Part shown: one piece after another, positions 16,412 to 25,492 of the stretch
Layout: every line of letters begins with the position of its first letter
Numbering within the stretch: position 1 is the first letter of the stretch
Origin: an uncultured Paracoccaceae bacterium
Lineage (GTDB): Bacteria > Pseudomonadota > Alphaproteobacteria > Rhodobacterales > Rhodobacteraceae
Reading direction: 5' to 3'
NCBI GenBank assembly: GCA_947500775.1
Contig: CANMTD010000004.1
Span: 292,309-356,308, forward strand
DNA: 64,000 nucleotides
The notes under the pieces: generated by a model
The model's input: only the letters and a program-made list of their open reading frames with translations
Told to the model about the DNA's origin: nothing
Database searches by the model: none
Program-made: the position numbers and the translations under genes

Positions 16412-16439
16412 TTGACTTTTTGCAAATCGTTCTCATAAT
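16412..16439 (+). promoter_or_regulatory. sitA promoter with a second Fur/Mur-type half-palindrome in its spacer
   Basis: TTGACT at 16412-16417 and CATAAT at 16434-16439 are separated by 16 bases and each matches the sigma-70 consensus in five of six positions. The spacer holds TTGCAAATCGTTCTCA (16420-16435), a degenerate relative of the upstream inverted repeat. A repressor bound there would block the polymerase, as expected for Mn- or Fe-dependent repression of sit genes. Confidence 0.7.
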
Positions 16440-16475
16440 CAAACCAAAGTAATGACCAATTGATAAGAGTGTGAA

Positions 16476-17384
16476 ATGCCCCTCAGGATGATCCGGCCGG
16501 TTCTGGCCCTTGGCCTTGCGATCCTGCTGGCCGCCCCGGCCCCCGCAGACGCCGAGGACCGGTTCAAGGCGGTGACGACCTTTACCGTGATCGCGGATAT
16601 GGCGCGCAACGTCGCCGGGAACGCCGCGGTTGTGGAATCGATCACCAAACCGGGGGCCGAAATTCACGGCTATGAACCCACCCCGCGCGATATCGTGCGG
16701 GCCTATGACGCTGATCTGATACTGTGGAACGGGCTGAATCTGGAGCTGTGGTTCGAACAGTTCTTTGCCAACCTCAGGGATGTGCCCGCCGCAACGCTGA
16801 CCGATGGCATCGACCCGATTAGCATTGCCGAAGGCGATTACACCGGCAAACCCAACCCGCATGCCTGGATGTCGCTGGACAACGCGCTGGTCTATGTCGA
16901 CAACATCCGCGACGCCTTTGTCACCCATGACCCCGCCAATGCCGATATCTATCGCGCCAATGCGGCGGCCTATAAGGCGCAGATCACCGAAACCATCCGC
17001 CCGCTGCGCGAACGGATTCTGGCGGTTCCGGCCGACAAACGCTGGCTGGTGACCTGCGAAGGCGCGTTCAGCTATCTGGCCCGCGACTTCGAAATGCAGG
17101 AACTGTATCTTTGGCCGATGAATGCCGATCAGACCGGCACCCCGCAACAGGTGCGCAAGGTCATTGACGGCGTGCGCGCCCATGATATTCCGGTCGTGTT
17201 CTGCGAAAGCACGGTCAACAACGACCCCGCCAAGCAAGTCGCCCGCGAAACCGGCGCGCAATATGGCGGTATGCTGTATGTCGACAGTCTGACGGAAGAG
17301 GACGGGCTGGTGCCGACCTATCTGGACCTGCTGCGCATCACCTCGGAAACCATTGTCAAAGGGCTGACCGGAAATGAAGGCTGA
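16476..17384 (+). CDS. sitA: Manganese/iron ABC transporter, substrate-binding protein
   Basis: A 302-residue cluster A-I (ZnuA/SitA-type) metal-binding protein with a Sec signal peptide (about residues 1-26, ending PADA). The four metal ligands expected for the family can be seen: His in [13 protein letters not shown], His in KPNPHAWMS, Glu in VVFCESTVN and Asp in [10 protein letters not shown]. No His-rich loop is present, which favours Mn/Fe over Zn. It is first in sitABCD, and its end overlaps sitB by 11 bases. The promoter carries Fur/Mur-like boxes. Confidence 0.92.
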   Translation: MPLRMIRPVLALGLAILLAAPAPADAEDRFKAVTTFTVIADMARNVAGNAAVVESITKPGAEIHGYEPTPRDIVRAYDADLILWNGLNLELWFEQFFANLRDVPAATLTDGIDPISIAEGDYTGKPNPHAWMSLDNALVYVDNIRDAFVTHDPANADIYRANAAAYKAQITETIRPLRERILAVPADKRWLVTCEGAFSYLARDFEMQELYLWPMNADQTGTPQQVRKVIDGVRAHDIPVVFCESTVNNDPAKQVARETGAQYGGMLYVDSLTEEDGLVPTYLDLLRITSETIVKGLTGNEG

Positions 17385-18270
17385 CGTCATCCCCCACCCC
17401 GCAGTCGCCGCCGAGACCGGGCTGAGCATTCAGGACGTCACCGTCACCTATCGCAACGGGCACACTGCCCTGTGGGACGCCAGCTTTGCCATTCCGACCG
17501 GTACGATCACCGCACTGGTCGGCGTCAACGGGGCCGGAAAATCCACCATTTTCAAGGCGATCATGGGGTTCGTGCCGCTGGCACGGGGCGATATCAAAAT
17601 CCTTGGGCTGCCGGTGCGCGAGGCGTTGAAACAGAACATCGTCGCTTATGTCCCGCAGGCCGAAGAGGTCGACTGGTCCTTCCCGGTGCTGGTCGAGGAT
17701 GTGGTGATGATGGGCCGCTATGGCCACATGAATTTCATGCGCATCCCCCGCGCCGCCGACCACAAGGCCGTGACCGATGCGCTGGCCCGTGTCGGCATGT
17801 CCGATTTTCGCCATCGCCAGATCGGCGAGCTGTCGGGCGGCCAACGCAAACGCGTGTTTCTGGCCCGCGCCCTGGCGCAGGACGGCAAGGTCATCCTGCT
17901 GGACGAACCCTTTACCGGGGTCGATGTCCAGACCGAAGAGGCGATCATCACCCTGTTGAAAGACCTGCGCGACGAGGGCCGGGTGATGCTGGTCTCGACC
18001 CACAATCTGGGCTCGGTGCCGGAATTCTGCGACCGGGCGGTTCTGGTCAAAGGTACGATCCTGAGCCACGGGCCGACCGAGGACACCTTTACCCGCGAAA
18101 ATCTGGAACACGCCTTTGGCGGCGTGCTGCGCCATTTCGTTCTGGGCGGCAAAGACCTGCACGACGACGAGGATGAGCGCGAGGTCACGATCCTGACCGA
18201 CGATGAACGGCCGATGGTTCTGTATGACGACAAAACCCGCCGGGCCGCATCCGACGAGACCGAGACATGA
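17374..18270 (+). CDS. sitB: Manganese/iron ABC transporter, ATP-binding protein
   Basis: A 298-residue ABC ATPase that powers the Sit importer. It shows Walker [13 protein letters not shown], the signature [15 protein letters not shown], Walker [13 protein letters not shown] and the switch His in [10 protein letters not shown]-terminal extension of about 40 residues is acidic ([16 protein letters not shown]), common in alphaproteobacterial SitB. It overlaps sitA by 11 bases and sitC by 4. Confidence 0.93.
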   Translation: MKADVIPHPAVAAETGLSIQDVTVTYRNGHTALWDASFAIPTGTITALVGVNGAGKSTIFKAIMGFVPLARGDIKILGLPVREALKQNIVAYVPQAEEVDWSFPVLVEDVVMMGRYGHMNFMRIPRAADHKAVTDALARVGMSDFRHRQIGELSGGQRKRVFLARALAQDGKVILLDEPFTGVDVQTEEAIITLLKDLRDEGRVMLVSTHNLGSVPEFCDRAVLVKGTILSHGPTEDTFTRENLEHAFGGVLRHFVLGGKDLHDDEDEREVTILTDDERPMVLYDDKTRRAASDETET

Positions 18271-19127
18271 TCGAAACCCTGCTGGAGCCCTTTGCCTATG
18301 GGTACATGACCAACGCCATGTGGGTCAGCGCGCTGGTGGGCGGGGTCTGTGCCTTTCTGTCGGCCTATCTGATGCTGAAGGGCTGGTCGCTGATCGGCGA
18401 CGCGCTCAGCCATTCGATCGTGCCGGGGGTGGCGGGCGCCTATATGCTGGGCCTGCCCTTTGCCCTGGGCGCGTTTCTGGCCGGCGGGCTGGCCGCTGGG
18501 GCCATGCTGTTTCTGAACCGGCGCACCGGGTTGAAAGAGGATGCCATCATCGGGCTGATCTTCACCTCGTTCTTCGGGCTGGGCCTGTTCATGGTGTCGG
18601 TGTCGCCCACATCGGTCGATATCCAGACCATCACCATGGGCAATATTCTGGCCATCACCCCCGGCGACACATTGCAACTGGCGCTGATCGGCTTTGTCTC
18701 GCTGGCCGTTCTGCTGGTGAAATGGAAGGACCTGATGGTCACCTTCTTTGACGAAAGCCATGCGCGTTCCATCGGTTTGAAACCCGAACGGTTGCGGTTG
18801 CTGTTCTTCACCCTGCTGTCGGCCTGTTGCGTCGCCGCACTGCAGACGGTCGGCGCCTTTCTGGTCATCGCCATGGTCGTGACCCCCGGCGCCACCGCCT
18901 ATCTGCTGACCGACCGGTTTCCCCGGCTGCTGATGCTAAGTGTGGCCATCGGCGCCATCACCAGCTTTACCGGTGCCTACCTCAGCTATTTTCTGGACGG
19001 GGCGACGGGCGGCGTGATCATCACCCTGCAAACGCTGATCTTTCTGGCGGTTTTCCTGCTGGCCCCGAAACACGGGCTGTTGGCCGCCCGCCGCCGCGCC
19101 GCCCACGCGCTGGAGGCCCGGCCATGA
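18267..19127 (+). CDS. sitC: Manganese/iron ABC transporter, permease
   Basis: A 286-residue ABC-3 family permease with about eight membrane spans. Family marks are [20 protein letters not shown] near the N-terminus, [21 protein letters not shown] in the cytoplasmic coupling region, and [20 protein letters not shown]. It overlaps sitB and sitD by 4 bases each (ATGA junctions) and pairs with SitD to form the channel. Confidence 0.92.
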   Translation: MIETLLEPFAYGYMTNAMWVSALVGGVCAFLSAYLMLKGWSLIGDALSHSIVPGVAGAYMLGLPFALGAFLAGGLAAGAMLFLNRRTGLKEDAIIGLIFTSFFGLGLFMVSVSPTSVDIQTITMGNILAITPGDTLQLALIGFVSLAVLLVKWKDLMVTFFDESHARSIGLKPERLRLLFFTLLSACCVAALQTVGAFLVIAMVVTPGATAYLLTDRFPRLLMLSVAIGAITSFTGAYLSYFLDGATGGVIITLQTLIFLAVFLLAPKHGLLAARRRAAHALEARP

Positions 19128-19966
19128 TCGAAACACTGCTGTTGCCGTTCCAGTTCCCGTTCATGCAAAACGCCTTTCTGGTGTCGCTGATGATCGCGGT
19201 GCCCACAGCACTTTTGTCCTGTTTTCTGGTGCTGAAGGGCTGGTCGCTGATGGGTGACGCCATCAGCCACGCGGTGCTGCCCGGGGTCGTCATCGCCTAT
19301 ATGCTGAACATTCCGCTGCTGATCGGGGCCTTCTGCGCGGGCATGATCTGTGCGCTGACCACCGGGTTTCTGAAAGACAACAGCCGGATCAAACAGGATA
19401 CGGTGATGGGCATCGTCTTTTCCGGGATGTTCGGGTTCGGGCTGGTGCTGTACACCAAGATCAAGACCGAGGTGCATCTGGACCACATCCTGTTCGGCAA
19501 CATGCTGGGCGTCGGACCCGGCGATCTGTGGACCGCCGGGGTGATATCGCTGGGGGTCGCCGCCGTTCTGATCCTGAAATGGAAAGACCTGTTGCTGCAC
19601 GCCTTTGACCCGGCACAGGCCAAGGCCGCGGGCCTGCCGGTGGGCGTGCTGCACTATGGGTTGCTGGCGATCTTGTCGCTGACCATCGTGGCCACGCTTA
19701 AGGCCGTCGGGATCATTCTGGCCATCGGCCTGCTGATCGCCCCCGGCGCGATTGCCTTTCTGGTGACCAAACGGTTCGAACGGATGCTGGTGGTCGCCGT
19801 GGCCGTCACGATCATGGCGATGCTGACCGGCATTTACCTGAGCTTTTTTCTGGACAGCGCCCCCGCCCCCACCATCATCCTGATCCTGACGCTGACTTTT
19901 GTCATCGCTTTCACCCTGAACACCTGGCGCGCGCGGGCGGTGGGCCCGGCCAGTGATGCGCCCTAA
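19124..19966 (+). CDS. sitD: Manganese/iron ABC transporter, second permease
   Basis: A 280-residue ABC-3 permease paralogous to SitC: LVLKGWSLMGDAISHAVLPG, LKWKDLLLHAFDPAQAKAAGL and VGIILAIGLLIAPGAIAFLV align with the SitC motifs. The ATG at 19124 overlaps the sitC stop as ATGA; the open frame upstream of it is read-through of sitC. A heterodimeric permease pair is typical of the Sit/Yfe type. Confidence 0.92.
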   Translation: MIETLLLPFQFPFMQNAFLVSLMIAVPTALLSCFLVLKGWSLMGDAISHAVLPGVVIAYMLNIPLLIGAFCAGMICALTTGFLKDNSRIKQDTVMGIVFSGMFGFGLVLYTKIKTEVHLDHILFGNMLGVGPGDLWTAGVISLGVAAVLILKWKDLLLHAFDPAQAKAAGLPVGVLHYGLLAILSLTIVATLKAVGIILAIGLLIAPGAIAFLVTKRFERMLVVAVAVTIMAMLTGIYLSFFLDSAPAPTIILILTLTFVIAFTLNTWRARAVGPASDAP

Positions 19967-19969
19967 GCC

Positions 19970-20410
19970 ATGAACGCCGAGCTGACCGCCTATGTCGCCC
20001 TGACCCTGCTGGCGCTTTATGCGCTGGCCGACTGGATCGCGCCCTATCACAACCTGACCGAGGCCGGGTGCCGCGTCAGCTATGTCTATGACGGGGATAC
20101 CCTCGCGCTGGACTGTGGCGCGGAGACGCAGACCGCACGATTGCTGGGGTTCGACACGCCCGAAACCAAATCCCCCGGCTGCCCGGCCGAGGCCGCGCTG
20201 GGGCAAAAGGCAACAAAGCGGTTGCGCGCCCTGATCGACGGCGGTGCGGTTTCCGTTTCCGGCAGTGCGCATGACAAATACGGGCGGCTTCTGGTGCGGC
20301 TGCTGGTCGATGGCCGGGACGTGGCGGATGTGCTGGTGGCCGAAGGACTGGCCGTCGCTTACGATGGCGGCACACGGATCAACTGGTGCGCGCGGCTGCG
20401 GGCGCGATAA
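19970..20410 (+). CDS. Thermonuclease-family (SNase-like) protein, membrane-anchored or exported
   Basis: A 146-residue protein with an N-terminal hydrophobic stretch (LTAYVALTLLALYALADWI) and a small staphylococcal-nuclease-like domain. The conserved catalytic features are present: VYDGDTLALDCG (Asp for Ca), RLLGFDTPETKSPGC (Arg and Asp), and DKYGRLLVRLLVDGRDV (Arg). It would cut DNA or RNA outside the cytoplasm. It begins 3 bases after sitD and is 43 bases from bioM, so it may belong to the sit transcript; a link to metal supply (the family needs Ca) is only a guess. Confidence 0.8.
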   Translation: MNAELTAYVALTLLALYALADWIAPYHNLTEAGCRVSYVYDGDTLALDCGAETQTARLLGFDTPETKSPGCPAEAALGQKATKRLRALIDGGAVSVSGSAHDKYGRLLVRLLVDGRDVADVLVAEGLAVAYDGGTRINWCARLRAR

Positions 20411-20453
20411 CCGGTTGCCACGACCAATCCCCATTGAACCCCATGGCGCATTT

Positions 20454-21215
20454 ATGGTTGAAGGCGGTACCAACCCGCCGGAGGACCGAAAAACGCCCGA
20501 TCTTATCGACATTGCCGACCTGGAATACACCACCGAAGGCGTTTCGATCCTGCGGGGGATTTCCGTCACCGCATCCGAAAAGCGGATCGGGATCGTGGGC
20601 CGCAACGGGTCGGGCAAATCGACATTGGCGCGGGTCCTGTGCGGGCTGATCCCGCCCAGCGCCGGGCGGGTGCGGATCGCAGGCATCGATATCGCCCGCG
20701 ACCGGAAACAGGCGATCCGCACCGTCGGCATGCTGTTCCAGAACCCCGATCATCAGATCATTTTCCCGACGGTCGAAGAAGAGATCGGCTTTGGCCTGAT
20801 CCAGTTGGGGTTTTCCAAGCCCGAGGCGCATCAACACACCCGCGACATCCTGGGCCGCTTTGGCAAAACCCATTGGGCGGAAACCGCAATCGAACATCTG
20901 TCACAGGGGCAACGGCATCTGGTCTGCCTGATGGCCGTGCTGGCGATGCAGCCCAAGGTGATCATTCTGGACGAACCCTATTCCGGCCTTGATATCCCGA
21001 CCACGCGCCAACTGGCCCGCTATCTGGATCAGGTCGATGCGGCATTGGTCCATATCTCGCACGATCCGGTGACGCTGGCCGGGTATGACCGCGTTCTTTG
21101 GATGGAGGGGGGACAGATCGAAATGGACGGCCCCGCCGCCCCGACGCTGGCCGCCTTTGTCGCGCGGATGGAACAACTGGGGGAAGACGATGATCTCGCT
21201 CACCTCCCCGGTTGA
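20454..21215 (+). CDS. bioM: Biotin ECF transporter, ATPase
   Basis: A 253-residue energy-coupling-factor ATPase with Walker A VGRNGSGKSTLARVL, the Q-loop MLFQNPDHQIIFPTVEEEIGF typical of ECF/Cbi ATPases, signature LSQGQRHLVCLM (variant of LSGGQ), Walker B VIILDEPYSGLD and HISHD. It works with BioN and the S-component BioY to import biotin. ATG at 20454 is chosen by alignment with the family; the ribosome binding site is weak, which may mean coupling to the nuclease gene. It overlaps bioN by 26 bases. Confidence 0.9.
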   Translation: MVEGGTNPPEDRKTPDLIDIADLEYTTEGVSILRGISVTASEKRIGIVGRNGSGKSTLARVLCGLIPPSAGRVRIAGIDIARDRKQAIRTVGMLFQNPDHQIIFPTVEEEIGFGLIQLGFSKPEAHQHTRDILGRFGKTHWAETAIEHLSQGQRHLVCLMAVLAMQPKVIILDEPYSGLDIPTTRQLARYLDQVDAALVHISHDPVTLAGYDRVLWMEGGQIEMDGPAAPTLAAFVARMEQLGEDDDLAHLPG

Positions 21216-21804
21216 AACGCTGTGGCACCGCTGGCCCGCCGGACTGAAACTGGCGCTGCTGTGCGTGGCGACGATGCTGTTGTTCGCCGCCCAGCGGATA
21301 GAGCATCAGGTCTTTGCGCTTGCTGCGGTGCTGGGGCTTTACGCCATTGCCGGACGCGCGTTTCTGGGCGCGGGGCTGCGAAGCCTGCGGGTGCTGTGGC
21401 CGTTTCTGGCGGTCATCGCCATCTGGCACATCGCCACCCGCACCTATGCCGAAGGGGCGGTGGTATCCTTGCGGTTGCTGTCGGCCTTTGGTCTGGCCAA
21501 TCTGGTCACCATGACCACGCGCCTGTCGGATATGATCGCGGTGGTACGCGCATTGCTGACCCCGTTTCGGGCATTCGGCCTGCAAACCCGCCCGCTCGAG
21601 ATTGCAATTGCGCTGGTTGTGCGCTTTACACCGGTTCTGATGCGCAAGGGGGGCGATCTGCACGATGCGTGGCGCGCCCGGTCCGTGAAACGACCGGGGT
21701 GGCGCATCGTGATCCCCCTGACCGTGCTGGCCATTGACGACGCGGAACATGTTGCCGAGGCGCTGCGCGCGCGCGGCGGTGTGACCGAAACCAAAAAAGG
21801 ATAA
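21190..21804 (+). CDS. bioN: Biotin ECF transporter, transmembrane T-component
   Basis: A 204-residue CbiQ-like T-component. It has four to five membrane spans and the two coupling-helix Ala-Arg-Gly type motifs expected in this family, HDAWRARSVKRPG and HVAEALRARGG. ATG at 21190 lies within the end of bioM behind GGGGGAAGACG, and is favoured because the upstream open frame is bioM read-through. It bridges the ATPase and BioY. Confidence 0.9.
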   Translation: MISLTSPVETLWHRWPAGLKLALLCVATMLLFAAQRIEHQVFALAAVLGLYAIAGRAFLGAGLRSLRVLWPFLAVIAIWHIATRTYAEGAVVSLRLLSAFGLANLVTMTTRLSDMIAVVRALLTPFRAFGLQTRPLEIAIALVVRFTPVLMRKGGDLHDAWRARSVKRPGWRIVIPLTVLAIDDAEHVAEALRARGGVTETKKG

Positions 21805-21810
21805 CGCCCC

Positions 21811-22356
21811 ATGGAACGAAGCCTTGCGATGATCGCCCTGTTTGCGGCCCTGATTGCCGTTCTGGGGCTGATCCCCAAAATCACGCTGGCCTTCGGCGTG
21901 CCAATTACGGCGCAAAGCCTGGGGGTCATGCTGTGCGGCACGGTGCTGGGCGCGCGGCGCGGCGGGCTGGCCGTATTGCTGTTTGTCGGACTTGTCGCAT
22001 TGGGCCTGCCTTTGCTGGCCGGTGGCCGTGGCGGTCTGGGCGTCTTTGCCTCGCCCACCGTGGGCTTTGTCGTGGGCTTTCCGATTGCCGCCTTCGTGAC
22101 CGGTCTGATCGTCGAAAACTGGCGCAGCGGGCCGTTGACGCTGGTGGCCGGGATTGCGGCCATCATCGGCGGCATCGGCGTTCTTTATGCCTTCGGCATC
22201 GCCGGCATGGCCATCATGCTGGACAAGACACCGATGCAGGCCGCGGCGCTGACCACCGCCTTTATCCCCGGTGACGTCCTGAAGGCCGGGATCGCGGCGA
22301 TGATCACGGCCGCCCTTGCCAGGGCCCGCCCCAAAAGCGTCCTGTCGCGTGCATGA
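21811..22356 (+). CDS. bioY: Biotin transporter S-component
   Basis: A 181-residue membrane protein of the BioY family that binds biotin with high affinity. Typical parts are ALIAVLGLIPKITLAFGVPITAQSLGVMLCG near the start, GARRGGLAVLLFVGLVALGLPLLAGGRGGLGVFASPTVGF in the middle, and FIPGDVLKAGIAAMI near the end. (The second of these is quoted here in part as GLPLLAGGRGGLGVF.) It follows bioN by 6 bases and overlaps the nitroreductase start by 4. Confidence 0.92.
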   Translation: MERSLAMIALFAALIAVLGLIPKITLAFGVPITAQSLGVMLCGTVLGARRGGLAVLLFVGLVALGLPLLAGGRGGLGVFASPTVGFVVGFPIAAFVTGLIVENWRSGPLTLVAGIAAIIGGIGVLYAFGIAGMAIMLDKTPMQAAALTTAFIPGDVLKAGIAAMITAALARARPKSVLSRA

Positions 22357-23036
22357 CCAGAACCGCCGCTGAACAGCTTTTGGCGCAGCGCCGGTCGGTC
22401 CGGGCCTATCTGCCGGACCCGGTGCCGCGCGCCGACGTCGAACACATGCTGCAAGCGGCGCGGCTGGCCCCCAGCGGGGCCAACCTGCAACCGGGCTATT
22501 TTCACGCGCTGACCGGCGCGCCGCTGACCGCGCTGAAGGATGATCTGGCAGCGGCGCAAGCCACAGGCCGCGCGCCGGTGTCCGAGTATTCCTATTTCCC
22601 GACCCCCATGCCCCCGGTGTTGAAGGACCGCCAGCGCGCGGCGGGCTATGCGCTGTATCGCGCGCTGGGGATCCCCCGTCGCGACATCGCCGGGCGCAAG
22701 GCGCAGTTTGCCCGGAACTATGCGCTTTTCGACGCCCCCGTCGGCATCGTCGTCAGCATCGACCGAACGATGGGCAAGGGCTGTTTCATGGATCTGGGCA
22801 TGGCGCTGATGGCGTTTTTCGTGGCCGCCGAAAGCCGCGGCTATGCCACCAGCGGGATCGGCGCGCTGGCCCACCATGCCGATGTGGTGCACGCCACGCT
22901 GGACCTGCCCGGCGATCAGATGGTGGTCTGCGGAATTGCGCTGGGGCGCCCGGACCCGGATGCGCCGGTCAATTCCGTCCGCACCGAGCGCGCGCCGCTG
23001 AACGATTATGCCAGCCTTCGGGGCTTTGGCGACTAA
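22353..23036 (+). CDS. Nitroreductase-family flavoprotein coupled to bioY
   Basis: A 227-residue FMN-dependent oxidoreductase of the NfsA/NfnB-like nitroreductase superfamily. The N-terminus RRSVRAYLPDPVP with following APSGANLQPG is the FMN-binding pattern, and GIGALAHHADVV and GIALGRPDPDAPVN occur in the second half. Its ATG overlaps the bioY stop as ATGA, so it is translated together with the biotin transporter. The natural substrate is unknown; a place in biotin or related acyl metabolism is suggested by context alone. It converges with the thiolase-like gene, and their 3' ends overlap by 4 bases. Confidence 0.85.
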   Translation: MTRTAAEQLLAQRRSVRAYLPDPVPRADVEHMLQAARLAPSGANLQPGYFHALTGAPLTALKDDLAAAQATGRAPVSEYSYFPTPMPPVLKDRQRAAGYALYRALGIPRRDIAGRKAQFARNYALFDAPVGIVVSIDRTMGKGCFMDLGMALMAFFVAAESRGYATSGIGALAHHADVVHATLDLPGDQMVVCGIALGRPDPDAPVNSVRTERAPLNDYASLRGFGD

Positions 23037-24136
23037 GCTTCCAGCAACAGCGCGGTGCCCAAACCGCCTGCGGCGGCGATGGCGGCCACGCCGTGCCCGC
23101 CCCGCGCCTGCAACTCACGATACAGCCGAACCGCCAGAATGGCGCCCGAGGCCCCGATCGGATGCCCCCGCGCCAGCGCCCCGCCCCCGGGGTTGGTGAT
23201 CGCGGGGTCGATCCCGGCCCCCTGAACGCAAGCGATGGCCTGCACGGCGTAAGCCTCCATTATCTCGGCCACGGTCAGTGTTTGCGGCGCACAGCCATGG
23301 GCCTGCAACACCGCGTTCAGCGCGGCCACCGGCGCCAGCCCCGGCAGTTCCGGCCTGTCCCCCATCGTCCGTCCGCCCACCACGCGCACGGCGAACCGGC
23401 CCAGACGCATGGCGACATCTTCGGACACCACCACACAAAAGGCCGCCGCATCCGCCGCCACGGCCGCATTGGCCGCCGTGATCGTGCCGGTGATGGTCTT
23501 GGCCCGCGCGCAAAGGGCGGGCGTCAGGGCGCGGGCAAAACTGTCCTGCGCTGCCTCTGCCACGGGCACGATCTCGGCCGTCAGTTGATCGCGTGCCGAA
23601 AGCGCCTTGCGGTGGCTTTCGACCGCCCAGGCCATCTGTTCACCGCCAGAGATATTCATCTCGCGGGCCAATTGGTCGGCTGCCACGGCCATATCCGGGT
23701 CGCGGTCGGGCCAGGGCACAAAAGGCGGCTGATCATAGGCCTGCGCGCCACCACCATCCGGCGCAGTGCGAAACCGCAGGGGGCGGCGTGAATAGCTTTC
23801 GACGCCACCGGCCACAACGATCTGCGTCTGCCCTGATCGGATCATCGCATCGGCCAGCAACAGGGCGTCCAGCCCGCCGCAACATTGCCGGTCGATGCTC
23901 AGCCCCGCCACCGCCTCGGGCAGACCGGCGGCCAGCGCCACCAGCCGCGCGGGGTTGCCGCCAGCGCCCAGCGCGTTGCCCGCAATCAGCTCGTCCACCT
24001 CTTCCGGCGCGATACCGGCCTGTGCCAGACAGGCCTGCACCACCGGCGCGCCCAACTGGTGCAACTCCTGCCGCGACAGGGCGCCGCCCCGGGGTGCCAC
24101 CGCCGTGCGTTTCGCGGCAATGATGAAGCTGCTCAT
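23033..24136 (-). CDS. Thiolase-like protein lacking two canonical catalytic residues
   Basis: A 367-residue thiolase-fold protein. The nucleophile region IDRQCCGGLDALL has Cys85 at the place of Cys89 of biosynthetic thiolase, and GGGALARGHPIGASGA supplies the His. The usual second Cys (CxGGG) is replaced: the segment reads AIAAAGGLG with Ala near residue 354. The Asn of the NEAF motif is Met (IMEAYAVQA). It may therefore not perform the standard Claisen/thiolysis cycle, or acts on unusual substrates. It overlaps the acyl-activating enzyme gene by 4 bases and so is co-expressed with it. Alignment positions are by eye. Confidence 0.82.
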   Translation of the reverse strand: MSSFIIAAKRTAVAPRGGALSRQELHQLGAPVVQACLAQAGIAPEEVDELIAGNALGAGGNPARLVALAAGLPEAVAGLSIDRQCCGGLDALLLADAMIRSGQTQIVVAGGVESYSRRPLRFRTAPDGGGAQAYDQPPFVPWPDRDPDMAVAADQLAREMNISGGEQMAWAVESHRKALSARDQLTAEIVPVAEAAQDSFARALTPALCARAKTITGTITAANAAVAADAAAFCVVVSEDVAMRLGRFAVRVVGGRTMGDRPELPGLAPVAALNAVLQAHGCAPQTLTVAEIMEAYAVQAIACVQGAGIDPAITNPGGGALARGHPIGASGAILAVRLYRELQARGGHGVAAIAAAGGLGTALLLEA

Positions 24137-25407
24137 GGCAAGCCCCCATCCACATGGGCGGTGATCGCCTGAATGTCGGGTTTGCCCGAGGCAAGCAGTG
24201 GGAAATCGGGCATGAAATACACTTCGCGCGGGGCTTTCAGCGGAGCCAGCGCCCGGCGGCAGGAGTGCAGCAAGTGCTGGCGCAAAGCCTCTGTCCCCTC
24301 CCCCGCCACCACCGCGATCAGCACATGCCCGCGCCTGTCATCGGCGCGGGGCAGCACGACGCACTGCCCAACCGCCGGATCGGCCAGCAGGGTCTGTTCG
24401 ACCTCTTCGGGGAACACATTCTGGTCGGCAATCGTCACCATCCGCCCTTTGCGCCCAGCCAGAAAAAGATGGCCCTTGGGATCAAGATGTCCCATTTCCC
24501 CAACGCTCAGAAACCCGTCGCGCCACCGGGTATCCCCGGCGGGTCCGCTGGCGTATGCGGTGAAAAGATAGGGGCTTTTGACCCAAACCTCGCCGGTTTC
24601 CGATGTCGCAACCCCCTGCGGGTCGCGGATATGAATTTCCACACCGGGATAGGCCCGGCCAACAGAGCCCGCCGGGGTTTCAGGGCCCGACAGGGTGATG
24701 AAACTGGTCTCTGACGCGCCATAGAATTCATGCACCGCCGCCCCGGGGCACAGACCCGCAAGACCCGCGCGGGTGGCCGCGTCCAGTTTGCCGCCGCCAC
24801 ACAGCACCAACCGCAGACAAGACAGCTCTGTTCGGCCATCGCCAGCCGCCAACAGCTGGCGCAACTGCGTCGGCGTAGCATAAAGCACCGTGATCCCCTG
24901 TGCCTTCAAAGCCGCCAGCGCGTGGTCGGGGCGCATCCCGTGCACCCCATGGACATCCGCGCCCAGATGCGCCGCCTCCATCACGGCATACAGCGTCAGT
25001 GAATGGCCAAGCTGACCCAGCACGCCATAGCGATCCGCGTCGGTCAGATCGAACATACCCGCATTGATCCCAAAGCTGGCGATCCACGACGCCTGCGACC
25101 GGCGTATCCGGCGCGGCTGTCCGGTGGTGCCGGAACTCATACATTGAAACCGGGGGACCGTCTGCGCCGGGTTTGGCTGATCCGCCAGAGTGTCTGGCAA
25201 CCGGCCCGTCACGCAGAATTCGGCACCGGCCCTGATCGCCTCAAAAGTATGATCCACCGCAGAACCTGGATCACCCTCCGGAATAAACCAAAGCCCCCCG
25301 CCCCGTTGCGGGGACACCGGCGATGCAAAACGGCCATGAAAATGGAACCGCGCCCGCGGGTCCCGCCGGAAACGGGGGCCGTTTGACAAAGCGCCTGTAT
25401 CGTTCAT
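24133..25407 (-). CDS. Short AMP-binding (ANL superfamily) acyl-activating enzyme
   Basis: A 424-residue ANL protein, about 80-120 residues shorter than usual acyl-CoA synthetases because the N-terminal part is reduced. The A3 loop reads SSGTTGQPRRI (residues 91-101) with Arg in place of the usual Lys, the A5 motif is HEFYGASETSF, the A7 region is SVGEMGHLDPKGHLFLAGRK where TGD would be expected, and the A10 Lys is in LASGKPD (about residue 409). It should adenylate a carboxylate and pass it to CoA or a carrier. ATG at 25407 is preferred to upstream frame because similarity in style starts there. It is coupled to the thiolase-like gene and convergent with the bioMNY-nitroreductase group. Confidence 0.82.
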   Translation of the reverse strand: MNDTGALSNGPRFRRDPRARFHFHGRFASPVSPQRGGGLWFIPEGDPGSAVDHTFEAIRAGAEFCVTGRLPDTLADQPNPAQTVPRFQCMSSGTTGQPRRIRRSQASWIASFGINAGMFDLTDADRYGVLGQLGHSLTLYAVMEAAHLGADVHGVHGMRPDHALAALKAQGITVLYATPTQLRQLLAAGDGRTELSCLRLVLCGGGKLDAATRAGLAGLCPGAAVHEFYGASETSFITLSGPETPAGSVGRAYPGVEIHIRDPQGVATSETGEVWVKSPYLFTAYASGPAGDTRWRDGFLSVGEMGHLDPKGHLFLAGRKGRMVTIADQNVFPEEVEQTLLADPAVGQCVVLPRADDRRGHVLIAVVAGEGTEALRQHLLHSCRRALAPLKAPREVYFMPDFPLLASGKPDIQAITAHVDGGLP

Positions 25408-25492
25408 GTCCCGCCGGTTTCCTGATTGCCTGTGCCGCCGAACACGGCGATCCGTTTCTAACAGGGAATGCCGGGGCTGAGAACTGTCCGCA

